From Bacillota bacterium (lineage in GTDB: Bacteria; Bacillota; UBA4882; UBA8346), in contig JAEVYU010000016.1 of assembly GCA_023392595.1 (NCBI GenBank), forward strand, positions 1 through 64,000: DNA of 64,000 bases. The letters are read 5' to 3'. The notes under the pieces are model-generated. The model ran no database searches, was not told the origin of the DNA, and worked only from the letters and a program-made list of their open reading frames with translations. Below, piece by piece: positions 26,284 through 34,150 of the stretch; the stretch's first letter is position 1, and every line of letters begins with the position of its first letter. Made by a program: the position numbers and the translations under genes.

Positions 26284-27300
26284 TTACTTGCTAAAAGTCG
26301 CCTTAATTTCTTCATCCGTCATCCGGCTATTGGCCCAGAAACTATCCGGCAATTCCGGCCGAACAAATTGATCCAGATTGGGATCGGTAATTTTGGGTAC
26401 CGGCAAAATCTGATTTTTCTTCACTTTTTTGCCCTGTAGCAAGTCTAAAGCTACTTTGAGCGCTTCGGAGCCAAGCCAGGTCGGTTTGGCTACCGCGATA
26501 CTATCAAAACCGGTTTTGCTTTCCTTCAGTTGTTTCCAAACCTTCAAAAAGCCGTTGTTATCCTCGGAGGTCATCGGCACCAAAGGACGTTTGGCAGCCT
26601 GGAAGGCTTCAATCGCTCCCAGAGTCATACCGCCGCCTTGAGACCATACTCCATCGATCTGAGGTTGGGCGACCAGCAAATTGCTGACTTCCATTTTGGC
26701 CTTGGCGTAATCCCAATCAGCATTGATGGTGGAGAGGATTTTGATCCCCGGATATTTATCAAAAACGCTTTTCGCGCCATTCCAGCGGTCCTGGCTAACC
26801 GAAAGTCCGGCAATTCCGTTTAAAGCAATGATTTTACCCTTACCATTTAATTTGTTAACCAGCCATTCCGCACCGGCCTTACCAAAGTCCACATCGTCCA
26901 CTGTAATCAAAGCGTCATAAAAATTAGCTTTAATGGTGGCCGCTAACAATACTACCTTGATCCCCTTGCTTTGGGCTTTTTTCAAAACCGGAATCAATGC
27001 TGTGGGAGAATTGGGAGTTGTAATAATGGCATCGACTTTTTTGACAATCAAATCCTCGATATTGGCGATTTGTTTATCAACTTTTCCTTCCGATTCCACA
27101 TAAATTACATTCGAAACCGCATCGGAATGCCGTTTTGCTTCGGAGGCAAATTCCTTGTACATTTGAACCGACCAGGTATTGCCTAAAAAATAAATATCAT
27201 ATCCAATGGTATATTTTTTGGATGCCGCTAAACCCAGGCTGGAAACCATCAAAAAGAAAGCAAGTACTAACACCATTACCATTGACAAATGTTTTTTCAT
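26284..27300 (-). CDS. Periplasmic-type sugar-binding protein of the ribose-type transporter
   Basis: 338 aa from the ATG at 27300, which has AAGGAG ten bases upstream; the longer frame to 27477 is untranslated leader. Signal peptide MKKHLSMVMVLVLAFFLMVS, then SLGLAASKKYTIGYD. No lipobox Cys is obvious. The body has the RbsB-like two-lobed pattern: IGYDIYFLGNTWSVQMYKE, DAIITTPNSPTALIPVLKKA and GVWSQGGGMTLGA. First gene of the operon binding protein - ATPase - permease - permease - lactonase-like - creatininase-like - TIM barrel. Sugar specificity cannot be read. Confidence 0.9.
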   Translation of the reverse strand: MKKHLSMVMVLVLAFFLMVSSLGLAASKKYTIGYDIYFLGNTWSVQMYKEFASEAKRHSDAVSNVIYVESEGKVDKQIANIEDLIVKKVDAIITTPNSPTALIPVLKKAQSKGIKVVLLAATIKANFYDALITVDDVDFGKAGAEWLVNKLNGKGKIIALNGIAGLSVSQDRWNGAKSVFDKYPGIKILSTINADWDYAKAKMEVSNLLVAQPQIDGVWSQGGGMTLGAIEAFQAAKRPLVPMTSEDNNGFLKVWKQLKESKTGFDSIAVAKPTWLGSEALKVALDLLQGKKVKKNQILPVPKITDPNLDQFVRPELPDSFWANSRMTDEEIKATFSK

Positions 27301-27496
27301 CGATTGCCGCTCCTTTTTCAATTTGATTTTCGTATGGTTAGTCCCCAAACTACGAGTTCCAATCACCTCCATTGCATTCAAGGCAAAATACGTTACATCC
27401 TCGACATCGGTAAGAACATGGCCCGAGAATACCCAATTTATCTGGCGCCCCGTCCATTTTATATTACCTGACATCATCCGAATTTAACTTAACTTC

Positions 27497-27526
27497 ATTC
27501 TAACATATGTCTACTTGACTAGTCAA
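27497..27526 (-). promoter_or_regulatory. Sigma-A promoter of the ribose-type transporter operon
   Basis: On the minus strand, -35 TTGACT (27526-27521) and -10 TAGAAT (27502-27497) are 18 bp apart, with TGT in front of the -10 (extended -10). The leader to the binding-protein start is about 190 nt. The -35 is one arm of the palindrome at 27515-27526, so a bound repressor would block polymerase. Confidence 0.65.
27515..27526. promoter_or_regulatory. Perfect 12-bp palindrome, candidate GntR operator
   Basis: TTGACTAGTCAA lies in the divergent region between the transporter operon and the gntR-like gene and overlaps the transporter -35. GntR regulators bind short palindromes of this size. The link to the adjacent regulator is inferred from position. 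Confidence 0.6.
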
Positions 27527-27556
27527 CTAATTTTATGCTTTAATAACAATAAGAAA

Positions 27557-27562
27557 TATAAT
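27557..27562 (+). promoter_or_regulatory. Candidate -10 element for the gntR-kinase transcript
   Basis: Consensus TATAAT 78 bp upstream of the gntR-like start. No good -35 at the expected distance, so the site is tentative. Confidence 0.35.
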
Positions 27563-27639
27563 ATACTAAATTCACCAGAATGATTGGTCTTTATTTCCAT
27601 TCAATACTTACTCGATTTCAAATTTGGAAAGGGTTTTTA

Positions 27640-28371
27640 ATGATGATCAACCGTAGCCAGAAGATACCGCTTTATTATCAAATTAAGACCGAACTTTTAA
27701 CCAGGATCAATGCCATGAAACCTGACGAACCCATCGCCGGCGAGTTGGAGCTGGCCGATGAATTCAACGTAAGCCGGGGAACCGTTAAACAGGCCATTGT
27801 CGAACTGGTAAATGAAGGTGTGTTGTACCGGATTCAAGGAAAGGGAACTTTCGTAGCCCCGCCGAAGATACAGCGGTCCTTTAGCCGTCTGCCCACATTT
27901 ACCGATGACATTCGCCATCTCGGCTATATTCCCAAAAGTAAAAAAATTTCATTAACAGTCATTGAAACACCCCAACCCGTGCTGAGTCATCTAATGTTGC
28001 TGGAAAAAAGTAAAGTGATCCGTTTTAAACGCCTGGTCCTGGCCAATGAGCATCCGGTGGCCTTGGTCACCTCGTTTTTAAGGATGGATATTTACCCGGA
28101 TTTAAAAATGGCGGATATCGATGATTCTCTTTATGAAACTTTAAATAAGAAATATCATAAGGTACCGGTTAAAGCCGATGATACTTATCGTCCCATTAAC
28201 GCCAGCCGTGATCTGGCCCAGCTCTTGGGTATCCATGAGGGAAAAGCCATTTTATATTCCGAACGCCTCTCCTATCTGGAGAACAATCTGCCTGTGGAAT
28301 ATGTCGAAAGTTATATATCAGGTGACATCTTCACCCTTTCGATTAAAATATCTCCGCAGCGTAACGGTTAA
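27640..28371 (+). CDS. GntR-family regulator with UTRA ligand domain (HutC subgroup)
   Basis: 243 aa from the ATG at 27640 (GGAAAGGG seven bases upstream; a longer frame to 27580 lacks a ribosome site). The N-terminal winged helix opens PLYYQIKTELLTRI and has the recognition helix in ELADEFNVSRGTVKQAI. FRIQGKGTFV-type wing: YRIQGKGTFVAPP. The C-terminal UTRA domain (~95-240) should bind a phosphorylated or free sugar. It is divergent from the transporter operon and co-directional with the FGGY kinase, and most likely represses both until the substrate is present. Confidence 0.88.
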   Translation: MMINRSQKIPLYYQIKTELLTRINAMKPDEPIAGELELADEFNVSRGTVKQAIVELVNEGVLYRIQGKGTFVAPPKIQRSFSRLPTFTDDIRHLGYIPKSKKISLTVIETPQPVLSHLMLLEKSKVIRFKRLVLANEHPVALVTSFLRMDIYPDLKMADIDDSLYETLNKKYHKVPVKADDTYRPINASRDLAQLLGIHEGKAILYSERLSYLENNLPVEYVESYISGDIFTLSIKISPQRNG

Positions 28372-28394
28372 AAAATCTAAAGGAGTTCTTCGAC

Positions 28395-29903
28395 ATGCCC
28401 GTTATATTAGCCTTAGACTTGGGGACATCAGCCCTGAAATGTATGGCAATGAATGAAACAGCCAATATATTATCTGTGGTTGCGGTCCCCTATCCCTCTG
28501 CAAGCCCCCGCCCAGGATGGTTGCAGCAAAATCCGGATGAATGGATTGTTGCTGCTGTCCAGGCTATCAAACAATGCCAGGATGCCATCGGAAACCAGGA
28601 AATTGGAGTAATTTCCTTATCCGGCCATATGAGCGGTTTGGTTTTAACGGATAGAGACGGCGTACCGCTCTATCCCTGCATTACCCTGGCAGATTCCAGA
28701 AGCGCCAAGCAATGTAATTGGCTACAACTGAATATGGCTCCCACAATCTACAGGAATACCGGCAATCCGGCGATTAACGCATTTCTTCTCCCCAAATTGC
28801 TTTGGGTCAAAGAAAACTTACCGGATATTTACAAGAAAGCCGAACTGATCCTATTTCCCAAGGATTATTTGCGTTTTCGCTTAACGGGCCAAAGGGCTAC
28901 AGATATTACCGATGCCGGAAATTCCCTCCTTTACGATTTTACCGCCCAAAATTGGAATCTTTCTCTCGTTGACCAGCTTGGGCTCAATCCGGCAATCCTA
29001 CCCGAAGTTTTAAAACCCTACCAAATCGCCGGTCAAATTAGTCCGGCTGGAGCGGCGCTCTTCGGTTTGAAACCGGGAATCCCCGTGGTTACCGGGGCGG
29101 CAGATATGGCAGCTAAAGCAATCGGTTATGGAATTCAAGAACCGGGTTATGTTGCCGCTACCATAGGAACCAGCGCGACCATCCTGACGGTTGTTCCCTC
29201 AATCAATCGAGCCGGACAAGATAAAGTTACCTTTCATCCCCATGTCATCCCTGGATTCCTTTATGCTTTAGGTTCTCATTTTTCCGGAGGCCTCAGTCTC
29301 AATTGGTTTTCCGGAATTCTATCCGGAAATCAAACATCGGCGGATTATTCCTTGATCCAATCCCTCAGCCGGGAGGCGCAAAACATTTCTCCGGGCAGTG
29401 AGGGCCTTTTGTATTTACCTTTTCTCTCCGGAAGCGGCACTCCTCACTTTGATGCCTATGCCCGTGGTTCCTTTTTAGGGCTTAGTACCAATACCCGGAG
29501 AGAAACTATGTTCAGAGCCATTTTAGAGGGCATATCTTACAACTTAAAAGAATCTTTATCACTCTTTCAAAATATGGGGGTCGAGATCAAAACCGTCCGT
29601 ATCGGGGGAGGAGGTATGAATGTAAAGCTGTGGCCAACCATCCTGGCAAATGTTTTTGACTATCCGGTCGACATTATCCAAATTTCCGACGCCAGCGCTA
29701 TTGGCGCCGCCATTATCGGCGGATTTGCCATTGGGATCTTCAAAGATTTAAGTACACCCGTTCAACAAATTATTACCCATAAACGAACCGTTACCCCAAA
29801 CCCGGAGATTTCAGGGATTTATCAGAAAAACTTTCAACTTTACCAAGCCAGCTATGAAAAACTTCGGGATATTTTTAAAGGACTCAACCAATCACCAATT
29901 TGA
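28395..29903 (+). CDS. FGGY-family carbohydrate kinase (xylulokinase-like)
   Basis: 502 aa, the normal FGGY length. The opening ILALDLGTSALKCM is the ATP-binding phosphate-1 segment. LSGHMSGLVL and a catalytic Asp region follow (GAADMAAKAIGYG, ~residues 235-247). The C-terminal motif is VRIGGGGMNVKLWPTILANV. It phosphorylates a sugar or sugar acid that the neighbouring importer brings in; the closest group by eye is xylulose/gluconate-type. Its start is 23 bp after the regulator stop, with AAAGGAG upstream, so the two genes form one transcript ending at the terminator at 29934. Confidence 0.88.
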   Translation: MPVILALDLGTSALKCMAMNETANILSVVAVPYPSASPRPGWLQQNPDEWIVAAVQAIKQCQDAIGNQEIGVISLSGHMSGLVLTDRDGVPLYPCITLADSRSAKQCNWLQLNMAPTIYRNTGNPAINAFLLPKLLWVKENLPDIYKKAELILFPKDYLRFRLTGQRATDITDAGNSLLYDFTAQNWNLSLVDQLGLNPAILPEVLKPYQIAGQISPAGAALFGLKPGIPVVTGAADMAAKAIGYGIQEPGYVAATIGTSATILTVVPSINRAGQDKVTFHPHVIPGFLYALGSHFSGGLSLNWFSGILSGNQTSADYSLIQSLSREAQNISPGSEGLLYLPFLSGSGTPHFDAYARGSFLGLSTNTRRETMFRAILEGISYNLKESLSLFQNMGVEIKTVRIGGGGMNVKLWPTILANVFDYPVDIIQISDASAIGAAIIGGFAIGIFKDLSTPVQQIITHKRTVTPNPEISGIYQKNFQLYQASYEKLRDIFKGLNQSPI

Positions 29904-29933
29904 TTTGGGGGAAATTTTAAATTCTGATAAAGT

Positions 29934-29965
29934 AAAACCTGCTTTCCGAGGAAGAGCAGGTTTTT
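29934..29965 (+). terminator. Rho-independent terminator after the FGGY kinase
   Basis: ACCTGCT and AGCAGGT form a 7-bp stem with an 11-nt loop, flanked by AAAA on the left and TTTTT on the right. It could work in both directions: it also lies just beyond the stop of the minus-strand CBS gene. Confidence 0.8.
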
Positions 29966-29987
29966 GGTCTACAACGTGGATTGAGAC

Positions 29988-30407
29988 TTATTGACTGGCC
30001 GCTACTTTACGGGGGAGTTTCGCATAATACTCAATGATTTCCCGGCGCCGGATAATTCCGATAAAAATATCCCCGTCATCAACAACCGGAATAAAGTTTT
30101 GAGTTATGGCCAGGGATAACAGATCTTCAATTTCCGCGCTAATCCGCACGGCATTATTGATAACCCTTCTGGGTACTTCGGAAAGCAAAATTCTTTCGGT
30201 ACCGCCAAAAGTGAGTCCCGGAGTATTCTTCATCTTCCAGAGCAAGTCGCCTTCGGTAATGGTCCCGGCATATTCGCCTTTCTCAGAAAGCAACGGTACG
30301 GCCGTATAACGGTGATATTCCATTTTCTCCAAAGCCTGCCGCATCGTACAATTCACCGGTAAACACACCACTTCTTTTTTGGGGATTAAGAAAAAAGCAA
30401 TATTCAT
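29988..30407 (-). CDS. Two-CBS-domain protein, resembles DarB/CbpB
   Basis: 139 aa, made of two CBS domains (~10-70 and ~80-135). The pattern YTAVPLLSEKGEYAGTITEGD, then LLSEVPRRVINNAVRISAEI and FIGIIRRREII follows Bacillus DarB (YkuL) and Listeria CbpB (first segment split as YTAVPLLSEKG / EYAGTITEGD). Those proteins bind cyclic-di-AMP and control Rel. The assignment rests on layout and short matches, so nucleotide identity is unproved. The ribosome-binding region is duplicated in tandem (30407-30433). Gene stands alone between the kinase terminator and the phosphatase gene. Confidence 0.72.
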   Translation of the reverse strand: MNIAFFLIPKKEVVCLPVNCTMRQALEKMEYHRYTAVPLLSEKGEYAGTITEGDLLWKMKNTPGLTFGGTERILLSEVPRRVINNAVRISAEIEDLLSLAITQNFIPVVDDGDIFIGIIRRREIIEYYAKLPRKVAASQ

Positions 30408-30433
30408 TCAGTTATCTCCTTCAGTTATCTCCT
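30407..30433 (-). repeat. Duplicated Shine-Dalgarno segment
   Basis: On the minus strand GGAGATAACTGA occurs twice head to tail immediately before the CBS-protein ATG. Both copies carry a ribosome site, one at normal spacing and one about 13 bp further upstream. Confidence 0.8.
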
Positions 30434-30539
30434 CCAAAGACATCTAACGAAACTCTCTAAAAAAAGTTGCGCCGCAGTATAGTATTTTATGCCCCGGCCT
30501 TGAAAAATTCCATTCGCAAATTCGGGTTCCGGTTGTCTT

Positions 30540-31340
30540 TCATGAGCCGTTACGCGCTTGAATGGATTCTCCCTGAACGATCCCACGAAGCTGTTGGTGC
30601 ACCTTACCATTGGAAGCGAAAAAGCCGGTATCCTTGTGGGTAAGGGTTTCCCCCTGCAAATTGGTAATCATGCCGCCAGCCTCTATCACGATACAAGCCC
30701 CGGCTGCAAAGTCCCAGGGATGATCATCGAATTCCACAATGCCATCGAGCACTCCTTCAGCCAAATAGGTTAATTGCCGGACCGAAGTTCCAAACATCCG
30801 AAGGCCGAATGTATGAATCGCTACCTCCTGTAAAATTTGAACTTCCCTCAGGGGTGCCTTTTTAATGCCGGAATCAAACGAAACCATGCATTCCCCTAAG
30901 TTTTGACAGTCGGACACCTTTATTTTCCGGCCATTTTTATAAGCCCCATTCCCATATTCGGCTACATACAATTCTTCTGAAACGGGGAGGTAAATCACTC
31001 CCGCCACAAAACGGCTTTGGTGCGCCACACCGATGGATACCCCGAACATATTGATTCCGCGGATAAAATTATGTGTACCATCCAAAGGATCGATGATCCA
31101 AATATACTCACTATCGCTATCGGGTCCATTCCGACCGCCCTCTTCACCGATGAAACCGTGGCCCGGATACTTGCCCTTTATTTTCGAGACAATCAACCGC
31201 TCCGCTTCTTTATCGACATTGGTCACCAGACTTTGATCAACTTTTCTTTCAATTCGAAGTCCGCTATTGCCAAAGTTAGCTTTTAACAGCGCTCCTGCTT
31301 CCAAAGCCGCTTGTGTACATACGGTAATCAGTTCACTCAT
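30540..31340 (-). CDS. Inositol monophosphatase-family phosphatase
   Basis: 266 aa. Metal-binding motifs: GEEGG (~70), the signature WIIDPLDGTHNF (~88) and HPWDFAAGACIVIEAGG (~207-220). The family covers inositol-1-phosphatase, fructose-1,6-bisphosphatase and 3'-phosphoadenosine 5'-phosphatase activity, and sequence alone does not separate them. GGTGAG lies eight bases before the ATG. Cytoplasmic; no obvious functional link to its neighbours. Confidence 0.88.
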   Translation of the reverse strand: MSELITVCTQAALEAGALLKANFGNSGLRIERKVDQSLVTNVDKEAERLIVSKIKGKYPGHGFIGEEGGRNGPDSDSEYIWIIDPLDGTHNFIRGINMFGVSIGVAHQSRFVAGVIYLPVSEELYVAEYGNGAYKNGRKIKVSDCQNLGECMVSFDSGIKKAPLREVQILQEVAIHTFGLRMFGTSVRQLTYLAEGVLDGIVEFDDHPWDFAAGACIVIEAGGMITNLQGETLTHKDTGFFASNGKVHQQLRGIVQGESIQARNGS

Positions 31341-31387
31341 TCAATCTCACCCCCAGCATTATGATAAACGTGATATCTTTAGGTAAT

Positions 31388-33361
31388 TTACTTACCCTTT
31401 CCTGCGGCTTGGCGGTTTAAAAAGGTTTCTACCGGCTTGGTTACCATATAATAGCGGTTGGAGTAATCCCAAAGGGTAAATCCGGGAGAGTTTGTCGCCA
31501 AATTGCCCTGGATTTGACGTAACAAATAATCCGTGTAAACGGGCGGCGTCATATTGAGTTCTCTGCCGAGCCTGAAAGCCTGGATATAAGGACGGACCAC
31601 ACTTTTCCCCCCCGTTATCGCGTAGGCCCGGTTGGTTCCGTCAAGATAAATCCGGCGGGCCCGTTCCAGGTAATCGAATTCCGGCAAAAAATTACTTGGA
31701 AAATGCGATGGATAAAACATGGGACAAATGACATCCACATAATCACTGATGGCTTCTAAATTTTGGCCATTTGAGCTGATCGAACGGCACCAACAGCTAA
31801 AGCCGTAAAGGTCGGTGCTGATCGGAATTGTAATTTTCTGACGGACAAAAACCAGAAATGACTCCAGTGCATCGGCTTTTTCCGCTCCTTCCGGACGATA
31901 CCGGAAAGCTATCCTTGAAATATCGCCGTCCGTTGGAAACCGGATGTAATCAAACTGAATCTCATCAATCCCCAGGGACTGCAGTTCATCGGCAATGGCC
32001 CGGTTATATTCCCAGACGCCTTCGCTATAGGGATCAACCCAGTATTCCTTGGTATTCCAAGGCTTATTGATTGCTTTATCCCATAATGCATATTTGAAAT
32101 TCTGATACTGAAAAAGCTTCGGATCCTGAAAAGTCACAATTCTGCCGATTACATAAATTCCATTTTGCTTCGCTTTGCGCAGCAATTCACCCATTTTAAT
32201 GCCATTGCGGCGCACCGCCATCATCTGCCGTGGTTGGATCAACTTGGTATCATAGGTGATCATGCCGAAATCATCTTTGCAATCTACCACCAATGAATTG
32301 AGACCGCTGCGCTTTAAAAACTGAATTTTTTGATCCAGGCTGCTTCCATAAGCTTTATCGGAACGGAGGTAAATTCCGTAACGACCTGCGGCTACACGCA
32401 GGCGGGCCTTCTTGGCGGGATCCATCTCAAAAGGAAGACGCTTTAAGGGGTTATCAAATACTAAGTCGCTCTCTGCAACGATTGGGGTCCTGATTGGCTT
32501 GAAATCCGTTGGAGCGTTTGGGAGGGCGACATTTTGAATCGCTTCACTTTTCCCATCCGGGGCATCCTTTTGGATGGGCGTGGTCTCATCGCTTGCTGTT
32601 GCAAATGGATCCATTACTTTTAGATTATTTATTTTTTCAGCGCTCCGGCGATCTTTACTCATCCGGTAAACGGTCTGTCCAAAACCGCAACGAAACAAGA
32701 TGCGTTCCGGGTCGTCTTTAGGGTAGGCCAGGGCCGAAATCTCATCCCAATAATCAGCGCCCTGATAAAAAAATTTGAGTTCCCTCGAAATATTACTCCA
32801 GCTTTGACCCAGGTCACGGGTTTCAAAAATTCCTGCAAAAGAAGTCCCAAGGAGTATGGTCTTTTGATCAACCGGTGATAAAGCCACCGCCGTTAGATAC
32901 GCGCCTTCGGGAATAGGACGTTTACGGGCGACAAACTCCCAGGTTTGTCCGTAATTTTCGGATAGATAAATTTGGCTGGCTGTAAGGACTGCCACTCTTG
33001 CAGAATTTAGCGGATCAACTCCCAGGGCCACCAAATGACGGACTTGTTCTTCATGGTAAGGATAAATTCTTTTTTTGGGTAAACCGTTGTTCCTGGGACT
33101 CCAGCTCTTTCCGGCATCGCTTGAAAAAAGAAAACCCGTTTTGCGTGAAAGGCCATAAGCAATGTTGGTATCGGCCTGCAAGAATGTTTCCGGCTGAAAC
33201 ATGTTCTCCTCAACACCATTGTCTTTTTGATTGCTTATTGCATCCTTATGAATGGGAGAGACGTTTTCACTACGGTCATTTTCCCCCAGAATGGCGCCTC
33301 CGGTTAATGAAACAATCATTGCAATAAAAAAAGCCATCATCAGCCATTTATATTTTTGCAA
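31388..33361 (-). CDS. Secreted protein: Asp-box propeller plus DUF4015 glycoside-hydrolase-like barrel
   Basis: The start is TTG at 33361, seven bases after AAAGGAGG, not the upstream ATG at 33394 that lies before the ribosome site. This gives 657 aa with a clear signal peptide (MQKYKWLMMAFFIAMIVSL). Residues ~60-240 carry Asp-box repeats (SSDAGKSW, SENYGQTW, TRDLGQSW) as in sialidase/BNR propellers. The C-terminal ~330 residues are a DUF4015-type barrel: NSLVVDCKDDFGMITYD, IDEIQFDYIRFPTDG and VDVICPMFYPSH are characteristic. Such proteins are thought to act on cell-surface or matrix polysaccharide. No activity can be assigned. Confidence 0.82.
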   Translation of the reverse strand: MQKYKWLMMAFFIAMIVSLTGGAILGENDRSENVSPIHKDAISNQKDNGVEENMFQPETFLQADTNIAYGLSRKTGFLFSSDAGKSWSPRNNGLPKKRIYPYHEEQVRHLVALGVDPLNSARVAVLTASQIYLSENYGQTWEFVARKRPIPEGAYLTAVALSPVDQKTILLGTSFAGIFETRDLGQSWSNISRELKFFYQGADYWDEISALAYPKDDPERILFRCGFGQTVYRMSKDRRSAEKINNLKVMDPFATASDETTPIQKDAPDGKSEAIQNVALPNAPTDFKPIRTPIVAESDLVFDNPLKRLPFEMDPAKKARLRVAAGRYGIYLRSDKAYGSSLDQKIQFLKRSGLNSLVVDCKDDFGMITYDTKLIQPRQMMAVRRNGIKMGELLRKAKQNGIYVIGRIVTFQDPKLFQYQNFKYALWDKAINKPWNTKEYWVDPYSEGVWEYNRAIADELQSLGIDEIQFDYIRFPTDGDISRIAFRYRPEGAEKADALESFLVFVRQKITIPISTDLYGFSCWCRSISSNGQNLEAISDYVDVICPMFYPSHFPSNFLPEFDYLERARRIYLDGTNRAYAITGGKSVVRPYIQAFRLGRELNMTPPVYTDYLLRQIQGNLATNSPGFTLWDYSNRYYMVTKPVETFLNRQAAGKGK

Positions 33362-33597
33362 AAGTCTTCCTCCTTTATGATAGCCTGATACCATAGCTTC
33401 TCAATATGAAATAAGGCCGTCCCAAGAGACTCCAAATATCTATGATTGCAGTAACATGCGTTAATCTTTCTAGCCATGCTATTCCAATCGTAAACTTTAC
33501 TTCTCTTTGACAGCCTTCTACCAATTCCTGTTGCTTTTCTCCAACTTCGGATAATCTGTCAATCCATCAACGGTTTTGCCCGCAACAAACCGAAACC

Positions 33598-33882
33598 TTA
33601 GGGCAAATTATAGCAATCCCTGATTTTTCGTTCCAGAGTTTGCCGGTCTTGACTAGTATACCCTTCCGTACTGGGCATGTGTCGTAAATACAGGGAAACG
33701 GCTCCGTCGTAAGGATTACGGTCCCAATACTGTTCATTGGACACCCCGACATCATTAATGAAACATTGTCCATCCGGCGAAGTATAAATAATCACATAAA
33801 CAGCCGCCCGGTTGACCGGTACGATGGTTGTTTCCACGCTGAAGGGGCCGTCAAATTTGTAACCGCAGATATTCATACTCAT
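33598..33882 (-). CDS. Small GIY-YIG-like domain protein of unknown function
   Basis: 94 aa from the ATG at 33882, preceded by GGGAGG at eight bases (a TTG at 33900 lies before that site). The order VYVIIYTSPDGQCFINDVGVS, then a C-terminal RQTLERKIRDCYNLP follows a family of small GIY-YIG-like proteins (first segment split as VYVIIYTSPDG / QCFINDVGVS). The canonical Gly-Ile-Tyr...Tyr-Ile-Gly reads differently, so nuclease activity is doubtful. It stands alone between two unrelated genes. Confidence 0.6.
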   Translation of the reverse strand: MSMNICGYKFDGPFSVETTIVPVNRAAVYVIIYTSPDGQCFINDVGVSNEQYWDRNPYDGAVSLYLRHMPSTEGYTSQDRQTLERKIRDCYNLP

Positions 33883-34100
33883 TTTTATAACCTCCCGCAA
33901 AGCTGGATCAAATTTTACTTCTATAGCACTCTATCGGCATTTTTTCAATTTTTGTTTTGTTTTTCGCTTTATTTCTAATTTTTCCTGCTTGATTTGATAA
34001 AATATTCCATACTCCCCCCCCCGGAGATGTCCTTACCTTCACTGCGAATGATGATTTGGAATTTTTTCTATTTTTATTAATCGCAAGAACTAATCAAATA

Positions 34101-34130
34101 TTGATTTCTTTTTCCAAAATGTGGTACAAT
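34101..34130 (+). promoter_or_regulatory. Sigma-A promoter of the DUF2298 gene
   Basis: -35 TTGATT (34101-34106) and -10 TACAAT (34125-34130), 18 bp apart, with TGG just before the -10 (extended form). The start codon follows 20 bp after the -10, so the leader is very short. Confidence 0.65.
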
Positions 34131-34150
34131 CATATTGCGAGGAGGAAAAC

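Noticed and set aside
33413..33435. GGCCGTCCCAAGAGACT as an IS end
   Set aside because: Weak match and no partner end could be found.
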